Shown: positions 48,163 through 59,760 of the stretch, one piece after another
Position numbering within the stretch: position 1 is the stretch's first letter
Layout: each line of letters begins with the position of its first letter
NCBI RefSeq assembly: GCF_003086295.3
Contig: NC_092053.1
Span: 112,919,506-112,983,505, forward strand
DNA from: Arachis hypogaea
Lineage: Eukaryota; Streptophyta; Magnoliopsida; Fabales; Fabaceae
Direction of reading: 5' to 3'
Length of the DNA: 64,000 nt
Translations under genes and position numbers: made by a program
The notes under the pieces: generated by a model
What the model saw: only the letters and a program-made list of their open reading frames with translations
Database searches by the model: none
Told to the model about the DNA's origin: nothing

Positions 48163-51100
48163 AAAAAAACACATGTGAGAAACGAGCAAAAACACTCACA
48201 TGCGCGAAACGAGCGAAATACACAAATAAAAAATCACACACCCCGTGCGCAACGAGCGAAAAACACAAAAATGAAAAAACACACCGACATGCGTACAAAA
48301 CGAGCAAAAAATACACACACGTGCGAACGAGCAAAAAACACGCACATGTGCGAAACCAGTAATAAACAAAAAATAAAAAAACACACGTGCAAAACGATAA
48401 AAAAACACACAGGTGCGAAACGAGCAAAAAACACACAAAAAAATAAAAAAACACATATACACACACTTGCGAAACGAGCGAAAAACACACACATGTGCAA
48501 AACGAAAGAAAAACGCAAAAAACACACATGCGTGTGAAACGAGAGAAAAACACACAAGAAATAAATAAAAAAACAAACACACAAGTGTGAAACGAGCGAA
48601 AAACACGCACACGGCGAAATGAGCGAAAAACACAAAAAGGCGCGCACACAGGTGCTAAACGAGCGAAAAACACACACATGTGAAGCAAACCAAAAACACA
48701 AAAATGAAAACACACGCGCGAGCGCGCGTGCGAGACGAGCGAAAAACACACACGTGCAAAACGAGCAAAAAACACGTGCGAAACGAGCGAAAAACAAGCA
48801 CATGTGTGAAACTATACACGCATACGTACGAAACAAGCGAAAAACAAAAAAATAAAAAAACACACACACATGCGAAACAGCAAAAAACACACACATGCAA
48901 AACGAGCGAAAAATACAAATAAAACACATACGCCCGTGCGAAATGAGCGAAGAAGATAACAAAAATAAATAAAAAAACACGCGCGAGAAACGAGCGAAAA
49001 ACACTCACGCGTGAAACGAGCGAAAAATACAAAAAAACCACGCACCCCCGTGCGAAACAAGCGAAAAACACAGAAACATAAAAACACACCCTCATGCATG
49101 CGAAATGAGCGAAAAATACACGTGCGAAACGAGCGAAAAACACGCACATGTGTGAAACCAGCGATAAACAAAAAAATAAAAAAAAAGCACACACGTGCGA
49201 AACAATGAAAAACACACAGGTGCAAAACGTGCGAAAAACACACACACTTGCGAAACAAGCGAAAACACAAAAATGAAAAATCACACAAACACGCGTGCAA
49301 AACGAACGAAAAACACGCACGTGTGCGAAACCAGCAGAAAAAAACACAAACACGCGTGAAACGGTAAAAAACAAACACACGTGCAAAACGACCGAAAAAA
49401 CATAAAAATAAATAAAAAACAAACACGTGCAAAACGAGCGAAAAACACTTACACGCGCGAAACGAGCCAAAAACACACAAAAAACACACCTGCGAAACGA
49501 GCGAAAAACAAAGAAAAAATGCACACACCAATGTGAAACAAGCGAAAAACACACACGTGTTAAACTAGCAAAACACACCAAAAAACACACACACATACAC
49601 ATGCAAAACGAGGAAAAAACACAAAAAAAAAACCACAGACAAGTGCGAAATAGCGAAAATACGAACACATGCGAAACGAGCGAAAAATACGAACACGTGC
49701 GAAATAGGCGAAAAACACAAAAAAAAACACGTACGTGCAAAACAAGCAAAAAACACACACGTGCAAAACGAGCGAAAAAAACACGTACGAGATGAGCGAA
49801 AAACACGCATACGAGTGAAACGAGCAAAAAACACAAATACGTAAACGAAACGATCGTAAAACACGCACTCGTGCAAAACAGAGCAAAAACAAAAAAAACA
49901 CACACACACATGCAAAATAAGCGAAAAACACACGCGTGTCAAACTTGCAAAAAACACCAAAAAAATACACAGACACATACACGTCGGAAACGAGGGAAAA
50001 ACACAAAATACAAACACGTGCCAAACTAGCAAAAAATACGTACATGAGCGAAAAATACAAAAAAAATACACAAATGCGAAACAAGCAAAAATTACACACG
50101 TGCGAAACGAGCGAAAAACACACATACGTGCGAAAAGAGCAAAAAATACAAAAAATAAAGATAGAATAAAAAAAACACACGTGTGAAATTAACGAAAAAC
50201 ACAAGAAACACACACTCACACACGTGCAAAACGAGCGAAAAACACACATATGTGCTAAACGAGCAAAAAACACGCCTACGTGCGAAACGAGGGAAAAATA
50301 CAAAAATAATGATAGAAAAAAAACACACACGTGTGAAACCAATGAAAAACACAAGAAACACACACACACGTGTGAAACGAGCGAAAAATCCAAAAATAAT
50401 AAATAAAAAACAAACACGCAAGTGTGAAACGAGCGAAAAACACGCACAAAGGCGAAATGAGCGAAAAACACACACGTGCGAGATGAGCGAAAAACACGCA
50501 TACGAGAGAAACGAGCGAAAAACACAGAAAAAAACACACACGTGCGAAACAAGCAAAAAACAAATACGTATACGAAACGCGCGTAAAACGCGCACACGTG
50601 CAAAACGAGCGAAAAACACAAAAAAAATAAAAATACACGCATACATACGAAATGAGCAAAAAATACACGTGCGAAAGAGCAAAAAACACGCATACGTGCG
50701 AAACGAGCGAAAAAGCAAAAAAAATAAAATTTAAAAAACATACACATGTGCGAAACAAGCCAAAAATACAAAAAAAAATCACGTGTGAAACGAGCAAAAA
50801 CACTAAGAAAAACAAAGACGTGCGAAATGAACGAAAAACACACGTGCGAAACGAGTGAAAAACACGAACACATGCAAAAAGAGTGAGATTGCACAAAGAA
50901 AAACACACATGTGAAACGAGCAAAAACCACACGTCCGAAATGAGCAAAAACACAAAAAAAACATACGTGCGAAACAAGCAAAAAACACGCACATGTGCGA
51001 AACCAGCAAAAAAAAACACATGCGAAAGGATAAAAAACACCCACATGTGCAAAACGAGCGAAAAAAACCCACACACGTGCAAAAAACACGAACACGTGCG

Positions 51101-51816
51101 AAACGAGTGAAAAAAAACGCACGCGTGTGAAACGAGCGAAAAACACAAAAACAAATACACACTTGTGCAAAACAAACGAAAAACACATATAACTACATAA
51201 CGATCGAAAAACATGCACACGTGCGTAACGAGCAAAAATCACAAAAAACACACACACGCGTGCGACACGAGCGAAAAACACATGCGAAACGAGTGAAAAA
51301 CACAAGAAAAATAAAAAATAAAAAAACACACACGTACGAATCAAACGAAAAACACAAACACACACACGTGCGAAAAAAATAAATAAAAAAACAAACACAT
51401 GTGAAAAACGAGCGAAAAACACACACACGTGCGAAACGAGCAAAAAACACACCCCCATACAAAACAAAGGAAAAATACCCGCATGTGCGAAACGAGCGAA
51501 GAAACACAATAAAAGATTAAAAAAATACACGTGCGAAACAAGCGAAAAGCACAAAATAACACATGCGCCAAATGAGTGAAAAAACGCAATAAATAAAAAA
51601 ACCAAACACACGTGAGAAACGAGCGAAAAACACGCACACGTGCAAAATGAGCGAAAAACACGAACACGTACAAAAAGAGTGAAAAAGCACAAAGAAAAAT
51701 ACACACACGTGCGAACCAAGTGAAAAACACACGTCCGAAACGAACAAAACACAAAAAAAATACATACGCACACGTGCGAAACGAGCGAAAAGAACAAAAA
51801 AAACACCGACATACAC
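48163..51816. repeat. Minisatellite array, right segment (rearranged copy of 39240-44700)
   Basis: Phrase by phrase this repeats earlier array DNA: 48163-50390 follows 39240-41470, and 50780-51540 follows 43730-44700, with about 2 kb missing between. The array ends near 51816, where non-repetitive sequence begins. Confidence 0.88.
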
Positions 51817-52011
51817 ATGATAATAGATTTGTAACGACTAAATCATGACAATTTAGGAAATGATAGGTCTACTTTTGGTTTGATCATATTGAAAATAAAT
51901 AGAGAGCACAACTATAAAAACTAGCAATCAGAATGGTGCATGTCTTGAATTGTAGGTACAAGTTTGTTGGTTCAGTAGGCAATCAGCTAGAGTGAAGACA
52001 TATAAATGAAA
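51817..52011. other. Junction of array and low-copy DNA; 3' flank of the minus-strand gene
   Basis: Non-repetitive, no gene. It holds the presumed 3' untranslated region of the exon at 52012-52098, including the source of the 88-bp fragment. Confidence 0.5.
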
Positions 52012-52098
52012 TCAGCATTTTGGAATGATAACAAAGGCACCATTGGCTGTCTTTGTAACAGAGCCAGCACAGCAAGCACACTGAAGCTCAGGTGGAGA
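52012..52098 (-). CDS. Probable last exon of a minus-strand gene, unknown function
   Basis: On the minus strand a good acceptor (TTTTACAG) precedes 28 codons, SPPELQCACCAGSVTKTANG then AFVIIPKC, and a TGA at 52014-52012. The Cys-x-Cys-Cys cluster and clean ending look like real coding sequence. It begins in phase 0, whereas the exon at 52680 ends in phase 1, so an exon between them is lost or unrecognised, or the two belong to different transcripts. I do not recognise the family. Its tail was copied into the minisatellite. Confidence 0.4.
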   Translation of the reverse strand, partial: SPPELQCACCAGSVTKTANGAFVIIPKC

Positions 52099-52679
52099 CT
52101 GTAAAACTTGAGAAGGAGAAACAAAAATATTTTTGTTCCAAGATGTGTCTATGTATTCTCTGATCACTGAAAACATGGGAGCAATAGAGACATATTTTTT
52201 TCATCTCTACTGTCTCAATATCTCCATGTTTTGTATCCTAAGACTATTACCAAATGGGACTTTATGCAAATGAGAAAAAATTGTTGGGATTTATTGAGTA
52301 CAAGATTCAAAATACTTCTGGCAGAAGATGCATGTCTAGCCAAATCCATGTCAAAAGAAAAAGAATGCACTAAATTGTAGAAACTGAGTAACTGATCATT
52401 TGTTTAACAGTAAATATGTATAAGCCTACAAGGAATTTATTATTCCTAACCGTATAAGCTTTACTGAATCAATAAAAGACCTTCATGCATATGTCATGTT
52501 GGTAATGACAATCCAAATACAATGAAATAAAGACTCCATGGATACACTTCAACTCCATTTATATTTTTCTGACAACAGAGAAGTGATGAGCATCACATAT
52601 TCGGAGTTTGATCTTTGAACATGTGCACATATAATAAAGTAGAAATCAAAGTAGATTTACAAGGAGAAAAGAGAGATAC

Positions 52680-55371
52680 CTTTCAGGCTGGCGGCGTCAT
52701 TTAAGGAACGGATATCTTTTAACCTTTTAGACAGATCAACTGCAACAGTCTGCTTCGAGTCTTTCTTCTGGGCTGTTTCTAATTCAGTGTATACATCCTG
52801 CTCAATCTCTCTCACCTATGAAGGAAGACATTCACAGTCACAGAGAAATCATTCGTGTAAAATTCAGCATAACCGAACCTCCGGTCATTGAATAAAACAT
52901 TTCTGACCCGTTATCAGCCCCTCAAAGGAAGTCAAATGACACTTTTGCAGCATTGAGTAACAAATATTCGCCCACTCAAAAGTTTAATAAATCTTATTTG
53001 CCAATTTTTTAAGGTAAATTTTAAGTTATAACTTAAACATGAAAGCATTAGTACTGCCAATTTTTTAATGGTAAAATCCAAACTGCAAAATGCAAAAATG
53101 AAAAAGCTTAAGAGGATGGGGATTCTTGTGTGTGAACTTGTAGCCATGTTGAAAAAGTTAATTATAACACTTATCTTGAAATACCCCATGGCCACACGTA
53201 ATTATGGATAAAGTTTGACTTTTCAATCTAGATTCGGATAAAAAGGGACAAATTGGAGATCTGAGTATTTGATTAACATCAATGAGGATTTCACATGACA
53301 AGCTGCAGAACTACAACTCCACAATTTCTCTTCCAGTGACCAGACTTTGTCCAGGAGAAAAATACAGGTTTAGTTTTTCATGAGGCAGTAGAATGACAAT
53401 ATAGCGTCATGCTATGGGACAGTATTACATTCCTCCTTTCAAATTCACATCCTCTCAGCAATGAAGCGAAACCCTGAAAAATATGGCTGAAGAAATACAG
53501 ATATGGCAAGTTGCTTAATAAAGTCCAGTACCCTGAGAAACAACTATAAGGAAAGTGCTTCTTGAATGACTTGAAAAATGACCCCTTTAAGGTTGACAAT
53601 GTTGTCGCTAAGGATGAATATTTAACAAAAAATGAAGTATAATGTTTGTTCTAGAAATCAAATCAAATATTCAAATGTGTTAGGAAAATAATTATTTTCA
53701 AATAACATTCCTAATTTGGACATCCTGGAAACAAGTTATGAACAGAAAATACTATTTAGCAAGAAACACGATAAATAAACAAAACCAATTTGAAACTCAC
53801 TCTCTTTATCAACTCCAATGGTAACATAGCAAGACGAATCTCCTCAGATTCCTTAATATAACTCAATTAAGCTGCAATTTATAAGTGAAAATTATATGAG
53901 CGTTTCATAATTAGAGTCAACGTACAATATAAGATGCCAAAATTTTCCATGCTTGAGAAATAGTAAAACTCCCTTGGTATTTCTGCCAATTTTTATTCCA
54001 GTTAGAGTATCCTTCTGCCAATTATTACACAGGGCTCATACAACTTCATTGCAAGAATGTGGAATGTGAACTCTACATCCACAATTAAAGGGATTGTTTG
54101 AGAGAGCATTTCCACCATTCATATCAAATAGCTAAAGATTTTGAGACATTTTGATTCATGACAACAACTATGTTTAATAACAAGTCTGCTAAGTATAAGT
54201 ATAAAACAGGACAACCATAAAATTAAATTGCAGTATGCTCACACCAGAAAAAAATAAATAAATAAAATTACAGCATGCACCACATCTTATAATTTTAAAT
54301 GGATTGATAAGACATGTACCATTTTTAATTCCTAGCTATAGTAATTTTCCGTACTTTATTCCTGATAAGTGTATCCAATGGATGCAGAAGATGCAAATAA
54401 ATTTTAAATTTTTTGGCCATCGCAAGGCAGTCAACAATATGTGGAATAAACTTAATACGTAACACTGATTCATAAGACTTGGATTAGCTGAAAAAGATTC
54501 ATTTCCGGATTGTGAGAAGAAAATAAAGCAAAGGTTAGGAGAGAGGTCTGGCTTGCATATAGAATGAAGTGGTAAATTGTATTTCCAACCACCATAATAA
54601 GAGTCTAATTACAAATTTTGGAAGTCACACCTTTTGTACAACGCTATTGTCCAGGATGACCTACAATGCAACCCTCATAGCTGATAAGAGGAAAATGGAG
54701 CAACCCTCTTTGAACAACGTATCATACACGGTACTGAAAACTACATATTAAAACTCTATTTTTTCTCTGTAAGATCTTGTTCTTATTTTGAATGTTCAAA
54801 TATTATCAATTGAGATGAATTATTGATCAAAACTCACATCATATCGCGGACAGCAACCAAATAATAGAACGGCAACACTTTTCCAATAAAGTTCGTATTC
54901 CAAATTTGCCATTGGACCATTCGTCAATCAACCGAGTTATAAACACCAAATATAAAATTCTCAAATCATTTAAGAATTAAGATAAAAGTAGAGAGCCCGG
55001 ATTCAGAAAAAAAAAACTCAAATTAAAAAAGAAAAAGAAAAAAATATCCGTAACTATTTAAAAGAAAATGTCAAATTCATAAGAATATGGAAATTATGCA
55101 ATATCCATTGGGTCAAGAAATTAAATCTATGCAATATTCCACAAAATTAAGCAATAACTACGATCCAATCGAATTTAAAACGCTACAATATTCCACAAGA
55201 CAACCGAATTTAAGAAAGAGAAACTAGCCTGGGTTGGAATTAGGTGAGGAGAGTTTGTTGCGGATGTTGGAAGAAGTGAGGAATCCATGGAGCAAGAAGA
55301 GTGCAGTGATTACGTTAATGAAGCACACCACTATGGTTGCGTTCCTAAAGGAGAACCTGAGCCTCCACCAT
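52680..55371 (-). pseudogene. Three exons of a decayed minus-strand gene with an N-terminal membrane anchor
   Basis: Exon 1 (55371-55229) encodes a hydrophobic stretch, NATIVVCFINVITALFLLHG, a likely signal anchor. Its ATG at 55371 is out of frame: the ATG frame meets TAG at codon 9, and the anchor frame would need one base fewer. The donor is GC, not GT. Exon 2 (53871-53801) reads SYIKESEEIRLAMLPLELIK after an in-frame TAA at its second codon and has a GTGAGT donor. Exon 3 (52815-52680) reads VREIEQDVYTELETAQKKDS then KQTVAVDLSKRLKDIRSLND, bounded by CATAG and a GTATCT donor. Phases agree across all three exons, which supports one gene. The sequence resembles a conserved short plant protein of unknown function that I cannot name. 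Introns are 52816-53800 and 53872-55228. Frameshift plus nonsense point to a pseudogene. Confidence 0.6.
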
Positions 55372-55667
55372 TACTGCCCTTCCATTTTTGCTTTGCTTTT
55401 GGGATTACGGCAAGTGCTCCAAGATTTTCCTTTTACCCCTAAATTCACGGCATCACGCTGAGTGGTGTGTAGGACCTGAGTCTAAATGAGACCTATCGCC
55501 ACTACCTGTGGGAAAGAAACTAGCTAGCTACCAGCCAGTCACTCTTTCTAATTAGGGTTTCAATTCTCAATTTCTCGTTCAGAACAATTGTGTTTGTAAA
55601 GCCGTAAAGGTGAGAATTAATTTCTCAATTTCCCTTCCTCTTTCCATTCCCTACATACACAAGAAAA
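55372..55667. other. Intergenic region between divergent remnants
   Basis: Upstream of both the minus-strand gene and the plus-strand SAUR pseudogene. No clear promoter element was recognised. Confidence 0.4.
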
Positions 55668-55941
55668 ATGGGGAAAGGCATCATTCTCAGCTAAGCAAGC
55701 AATTTCAAAATCCGTACAAGTCCCAAAGGGTTATCTTGCAATGTACGTCGTAGATAATCAAAAGCGTTATGTGATTCCCATTTCATATTTGAACCAAGCT
55801 TCACTCTAAGAGTTGAGTGAAGTTGAGGAAGAGTTCGGATATGATCATCTCATGGGAGGTGGATATGATCATCCCATAGGAGGTCTCACAATTCCTTGCA
55901 GTGAACATGTATTCCACCAACTCGCATCTCCCTTGAGTTGA
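55668..55941 (+). pseudogene. SAUR (small auxin-up RNA) pseudogene
   Basis: SAUR proteins are short auxin-induced regulators; members of the family are known to inhibit PP2C.D phosphatases and promote acid growth. Single-exon and about 90 residues is normal for the family. Here the ATG at 55668 leads to a stop after eight codons. One base over, the frame reads [20 protein letters not shown], then [15 protein letters not shown], then a TAA where the family has Gln or Glu, then [17 protein letters not shown] and [19 protein letters not shown] with a final TGA. The GYDHxMGG motif is duplicated in tandem ([16 protein letters not shown]), an 8-codon duplication not expected in the family. Non-functional. 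Confidence 0.85.
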
Positions 55942-56067
55942 GATTGATTAAGAATCTCAAAATGAGACTGATTCACATAGATTAGCATACATGTTATAAT
56001 AGATTAGTATAGAGAATTAGAATGACAAATTCAAAGAGTATGTGTTCTATACTTTTTTTTTTTGTGC
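55942..56067. other. Spacer after the SAUR pseudogene
   Basis: No gene seen; it ends in a T-rich tract before the repeat block. Confidence 0.4.
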
Positions 56068-59000
56068 AACACAAATTGACAATAAATTCAATCACTCATA
56101 TCTATGACATCTTTCAATTCTCGAAGCAAGTAATAGCCTATATTGCCTGAGAAAAACCAGATTCCAGTGCGAATAAATTTCAAGCATGAGAAAAACCAGA
56201 TTTGATAAATTTCATATTGAGCTAATAGAGAAAGAAAACTCTATTGTGGAACCAGGAGATCCTTCACCATTTCAACTTCATATCATCAACTATACCATCA
56301 AACTTCAATATTCTAGAGTAAAAAATAACACATGACATCATTTCACAAAGTAAGTGTCAAGCATATCCAATTTTATAGACTCATAGGGACTAATATCCTT
56401 CATCACAATTCAATTTCACAAGGCCACATATATTATTACATCTCAATATTGTTGGATAGAAAAAGCCAGATATATCATACATCGCTACAATTTTATTTTG
56501 CAGTCATATAGGACAAACATATTACTCTTCCACACATTTCATTTTTCTAGGCTCACAAGAATAACAAACATGATCCCACAATTTTACCATCAAAACAAAT
56601 CATTGCACAATTATTTTCAACGGACAAAATTTTAATTTGATGTACTAGTAAGTGAACAGAAAAAACATCACAAAAGAATTGAAATGACTCTGCAACTAAG
56701 TTGCCAAGCTGTAAAAGTCCATCACAAATTGATAATGAATTCAATCACTCAATTATTTTCTGTTTATATATAACATCTTTCAATTCTTGAGCAGCTTTAT
56801 ATATGCAAAGTTACTTGTAGTGAGAAAAGCCAGATTTCACGGTTCAATATTCTAATAAATTTCAAAACATGAACAAGAACACATCAGAGAAAGAAAACTC
56901 TATTTTAGAGCCAAGAGATCCCTCACCGCATTTCAACCACATTGGGGCCAAACGATCCTTCACCATATTTCAACGTCATAAGGTCAATTAAACCATCAAA
57001 CTTCAATGTTCATAGGTCAAACAAGCCAAATAACATATACCGTCAAACTTCATCATATCTGATTTTTTTTTGGGTCATAGGGACCCTTGATCACAATTTC
57101 ATTTCGTAGGGCCACACATCATTGTATCGGATTTTATCAGGTCATGGGGACTAAGATCCTTCGTCACAATTCAACTCCATAAGGCCACATATATAATCAT
57201 GTATGAACTATGATCCTTCGTCACAATCCAATCTCGCAGGGCCACATATATCATCATTCCAATTTTATCCGGTCATAAGGACTAAGATCCTTCATCATAG
57301 GGTCACATATGTCATTACTTTTCAATGTGATTGGACAGAAAAAGCCAACCAAATTACCCTTCCACACATTTATTTTTCTAGGATCATAAGCATCATAAAC
57401 ATTATCACACAATTTTACCATCAACAAATCAGTACACAACTTTTTCGAGGTACATCTTATTTAATCCATATAATAATAAAAATCGTCGCAAAAGAATTGA
57501 AACAACTCTGCAACTAAGTTTGTCATGATGTAAAAGTTAGTCCTATATCATTCTGCAACAAATGCATTTCACAAACGCTCAAACATACATTGTGCAAGGT
57601 AGAATTAAAATAAATTCAAAGTCCAGAGTCGCATCCAAATCATAAAAATAACAGAGAAAACAGTCCATCCCTAGAACTATCAAATGGCAAAACTCAACTA
57701 TCCTTAATAACAGAAAAATAGTTGGGAAAATGAAGAAAAACCAACCTTTCCAAAACTAACTCATCCCTAAGATAATAAAAAAATAACACCAATAATCGAA
57801 AGCAAACCTTCTCTTTTTTGGACATGAATATATTCCATAAGAGCAACGATTTGCACACAATTTTGTAAAACACAAATTGACAATGAATTCAGTCACTCAA
57901 TTATTTTCTGTTTGTCTAATATTTTCGACAAAATAATTATCTCATCTTTCAATGCTTGAGCAGCTTGAGCAAAGCTACTTATGGTAAGAAAAATCAGATT
58001 TTACTGTTCACTCTTTCTGATAAATTTCAAAGCATGAACAAGAAACATCAGAGAGAAAAAAAATAGTATTTTGGACACAAGAGATCCTTCACCACATTTG
58101 GAGCCAGAAACCCTTCGCCAAATTTTAAGGTCATAGGGTTTACTATCAAACTTCAATATTCATGGGTCAAAAAAAGCCAAATAACATCATTTTGCAACAT
58201 AAGGGTCAATCATATCATCATATCCAATATAGTCATGTCATAGGGACTAAGATCCTTTACCACAATTCAACTTCATAGGGCCACACATCATTGTATCCGA
58301 TATTTTCAGGTCGGATCATAGCCACTAAGATCCTTTGCCACAATTCAATTTCATAGGGCCACGCATCATTATATCCGAGTTTTTTGGGTCATAGGGACTA
58401 TGATCCTTCATCACAATTCAATTTCATAGGACCACAAATTATTGTATCCGATTTTCTTGAGTCATAGGGACTAAGATACTTTGCCACAATTCAATTTCAT
58501 AGGGCCACACATCATTATATCTGAGTTTTTCGGGTCATAGGGACTATGATCCTTCATCATAATTCAATTTCATAGGACCACAAATTATTGTATCCGATTT
58601 TCTCGAGTCATAGGGACTAAGATACTTTGCCACAATTCAATTTCGTAGGGCCACGCATATCATCTTATCCAATTCTATCACATCAAAGGGACTAAAATCC
58701 TTCATCAAAATGATTTTATCGGGTCATAAGGACTAAAATCCTTCATCACAATTCATAGGGCCACATATATGGTTACCTTTCAATATAATTGGACAGAAAA
58801 AGCCAACTATATTACCCTTCAACACATTTCAGTTTTCTAGGATCATAAGCATCATGGACATTATCACACAATTTTATCATCAACAAATCATTACACAACT
58901 TTTCAAGGGACAACATGTTATATGATCCACACATTAAAAAAAAATCATCGCAAAAGAATTGAAAAAAATTCTGCTACTAAGTTTGTCATGCTGTAAAAGT

Positions 59001-59240
59001 CAATCATATATCATTCTGCGACAAATTCTTTTTCCAAAAGGCTCAAACATACATTATGCAAGGTAGAATTGAAATAAATTCAAAGTCCAGAAGAGAGAAA
59101 ATAGTGCATCCCAGAACTATCAAATGGCAAAACTCAATTGTCTGTAATTCAATCACAGAAAAACCAACTTGTCCAAAACCAATTCATTTCCACGATAACC
59201 AAGAAGTAACAACATAATAAAAAAGCAAACCCTTTTTCTT
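56068..59240. repeat. Tandem segmental repeats (three diverged units)
   Basis: The phrase CAAATTGACAATGAATTCA (with small changes) starts each unit near 56068, 56727 and 57871. Other shared blocks recur in order: TGGACAGAAAAAGCCA (about 56455, 57333, 58791), CATCAACAAATCATTACACA (about 57419, 58879) and ATTCAAAGTCCAGA (about 57616, 59077). Units differ in length (about 0.66, 1.14 and 1.37 kb) because internal 73-bp subrepeats expanded. On the minus strand, each unit start includes an exon-like stretch (best copy about 57985-57900, ending KIIE then TGA). These may be duplicated 3' exons or introns of the gene whose promoter lies at 59750. Confidence 0.7.
58237..58680. repeat. 73-bp tandem subrepeat, six copies
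   Basis: Unit starts (GTCATAGGGACTAAGATCCT and variants) lie at 58237, 58310, 58388, 58461, 58534 and 58607, so the period is 73 bp with one 78-bp unit. Copies 3 and 5 and copies 4 and 6 are most alike, so the last four arose as a duplicated dimer. Decayed copies occur at 57070-57320. Confidence 0.9.
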
Positions 59241-59421
59241 TTCTTTCACAAAAAAAGCCATCTTTACAATGGATTCCGACGTTAAGCACCAAAATGCAAA
59301 AGATTTTCGGGGGAGGGGAAAGAGAAAGGAGGGGGGCATCTTTATAAAGGGAACCAACAACAAAAAGGGGGAAATCATCCCCATTACTGAAACGTGCAGA
59401 TAATAAAGTTTTTTCACTCAC

Positions 59422-59439
59422 CATCGTTGATTCATACAT
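59422..59439 (-). CDS. Possible first coding exon of an unidentified minus-strand gene
   Basis: The minus-strand ATG at 59439 gives MYESTM and then a strong donor, GTGAGTG, at 59421. It follows about 280 bp of AT/TC-rich leader downstream of a TATA box. Unspliced, the frame continues 96 codons but loses any protein character after the donor. No downstream exon could be assigned with confidence; the repeat block to the left would be its introns. The product is unknown. Confidence 0.35.
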
Positions 59440-59747
59440 TCTTTAAAACCCTAATCAATCAGATTTTGCAAAAGCACCAACAATTCCCCTCGCATTTACC
59501 GTAGAAATTTATTGCACCGAGCCTCTGAAATTCACCCACAGTAGAGCCTTGATCCCATTACTCCGTTCCCATTATTCAAAGTTATAGCAGAGAAAGAAAG
59601 AACCCAGCAATTGGGAAAGAAGAGAAAATAAAGAACAATAGTACCACAGAAAACCAAATTTAAGAGGAACAATAACCGCTTATTGAGAAATCACAACCAA
59701 CGTAGGAAGTGCAATTGAGGAGTGAAGTTGAGAAGAGTTTCGCATTC

Positions 59748-59754
59748 TTATATA
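59748..59754 (-). promoter_or_regulatory. TATA box of the minus-strand gene
   Basis: The minus strand reads CTATATAAG. About 30 bp on lies TCTTCTCAACTTCACTCC, a typical pyrimidine-rich plant start region, and the first ATG with a donor is at 59439. Confidence 0.55.
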
Positions 59755-59760
59755 GGTTGT

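Noticed and set aside
24186..51816. CRISPR-like array
   Set aside because: Units are degenerate, directly adjacent and without unique spacers or cas genes; the context is a plant genome.
24140..51818. Dozens of long ORFs, up to 752 codons, on both strands
   Set aside because: They lie entirely in the minisatellite, overlap in several frames, show only repeat-unit peptides and have no domain or promoter.
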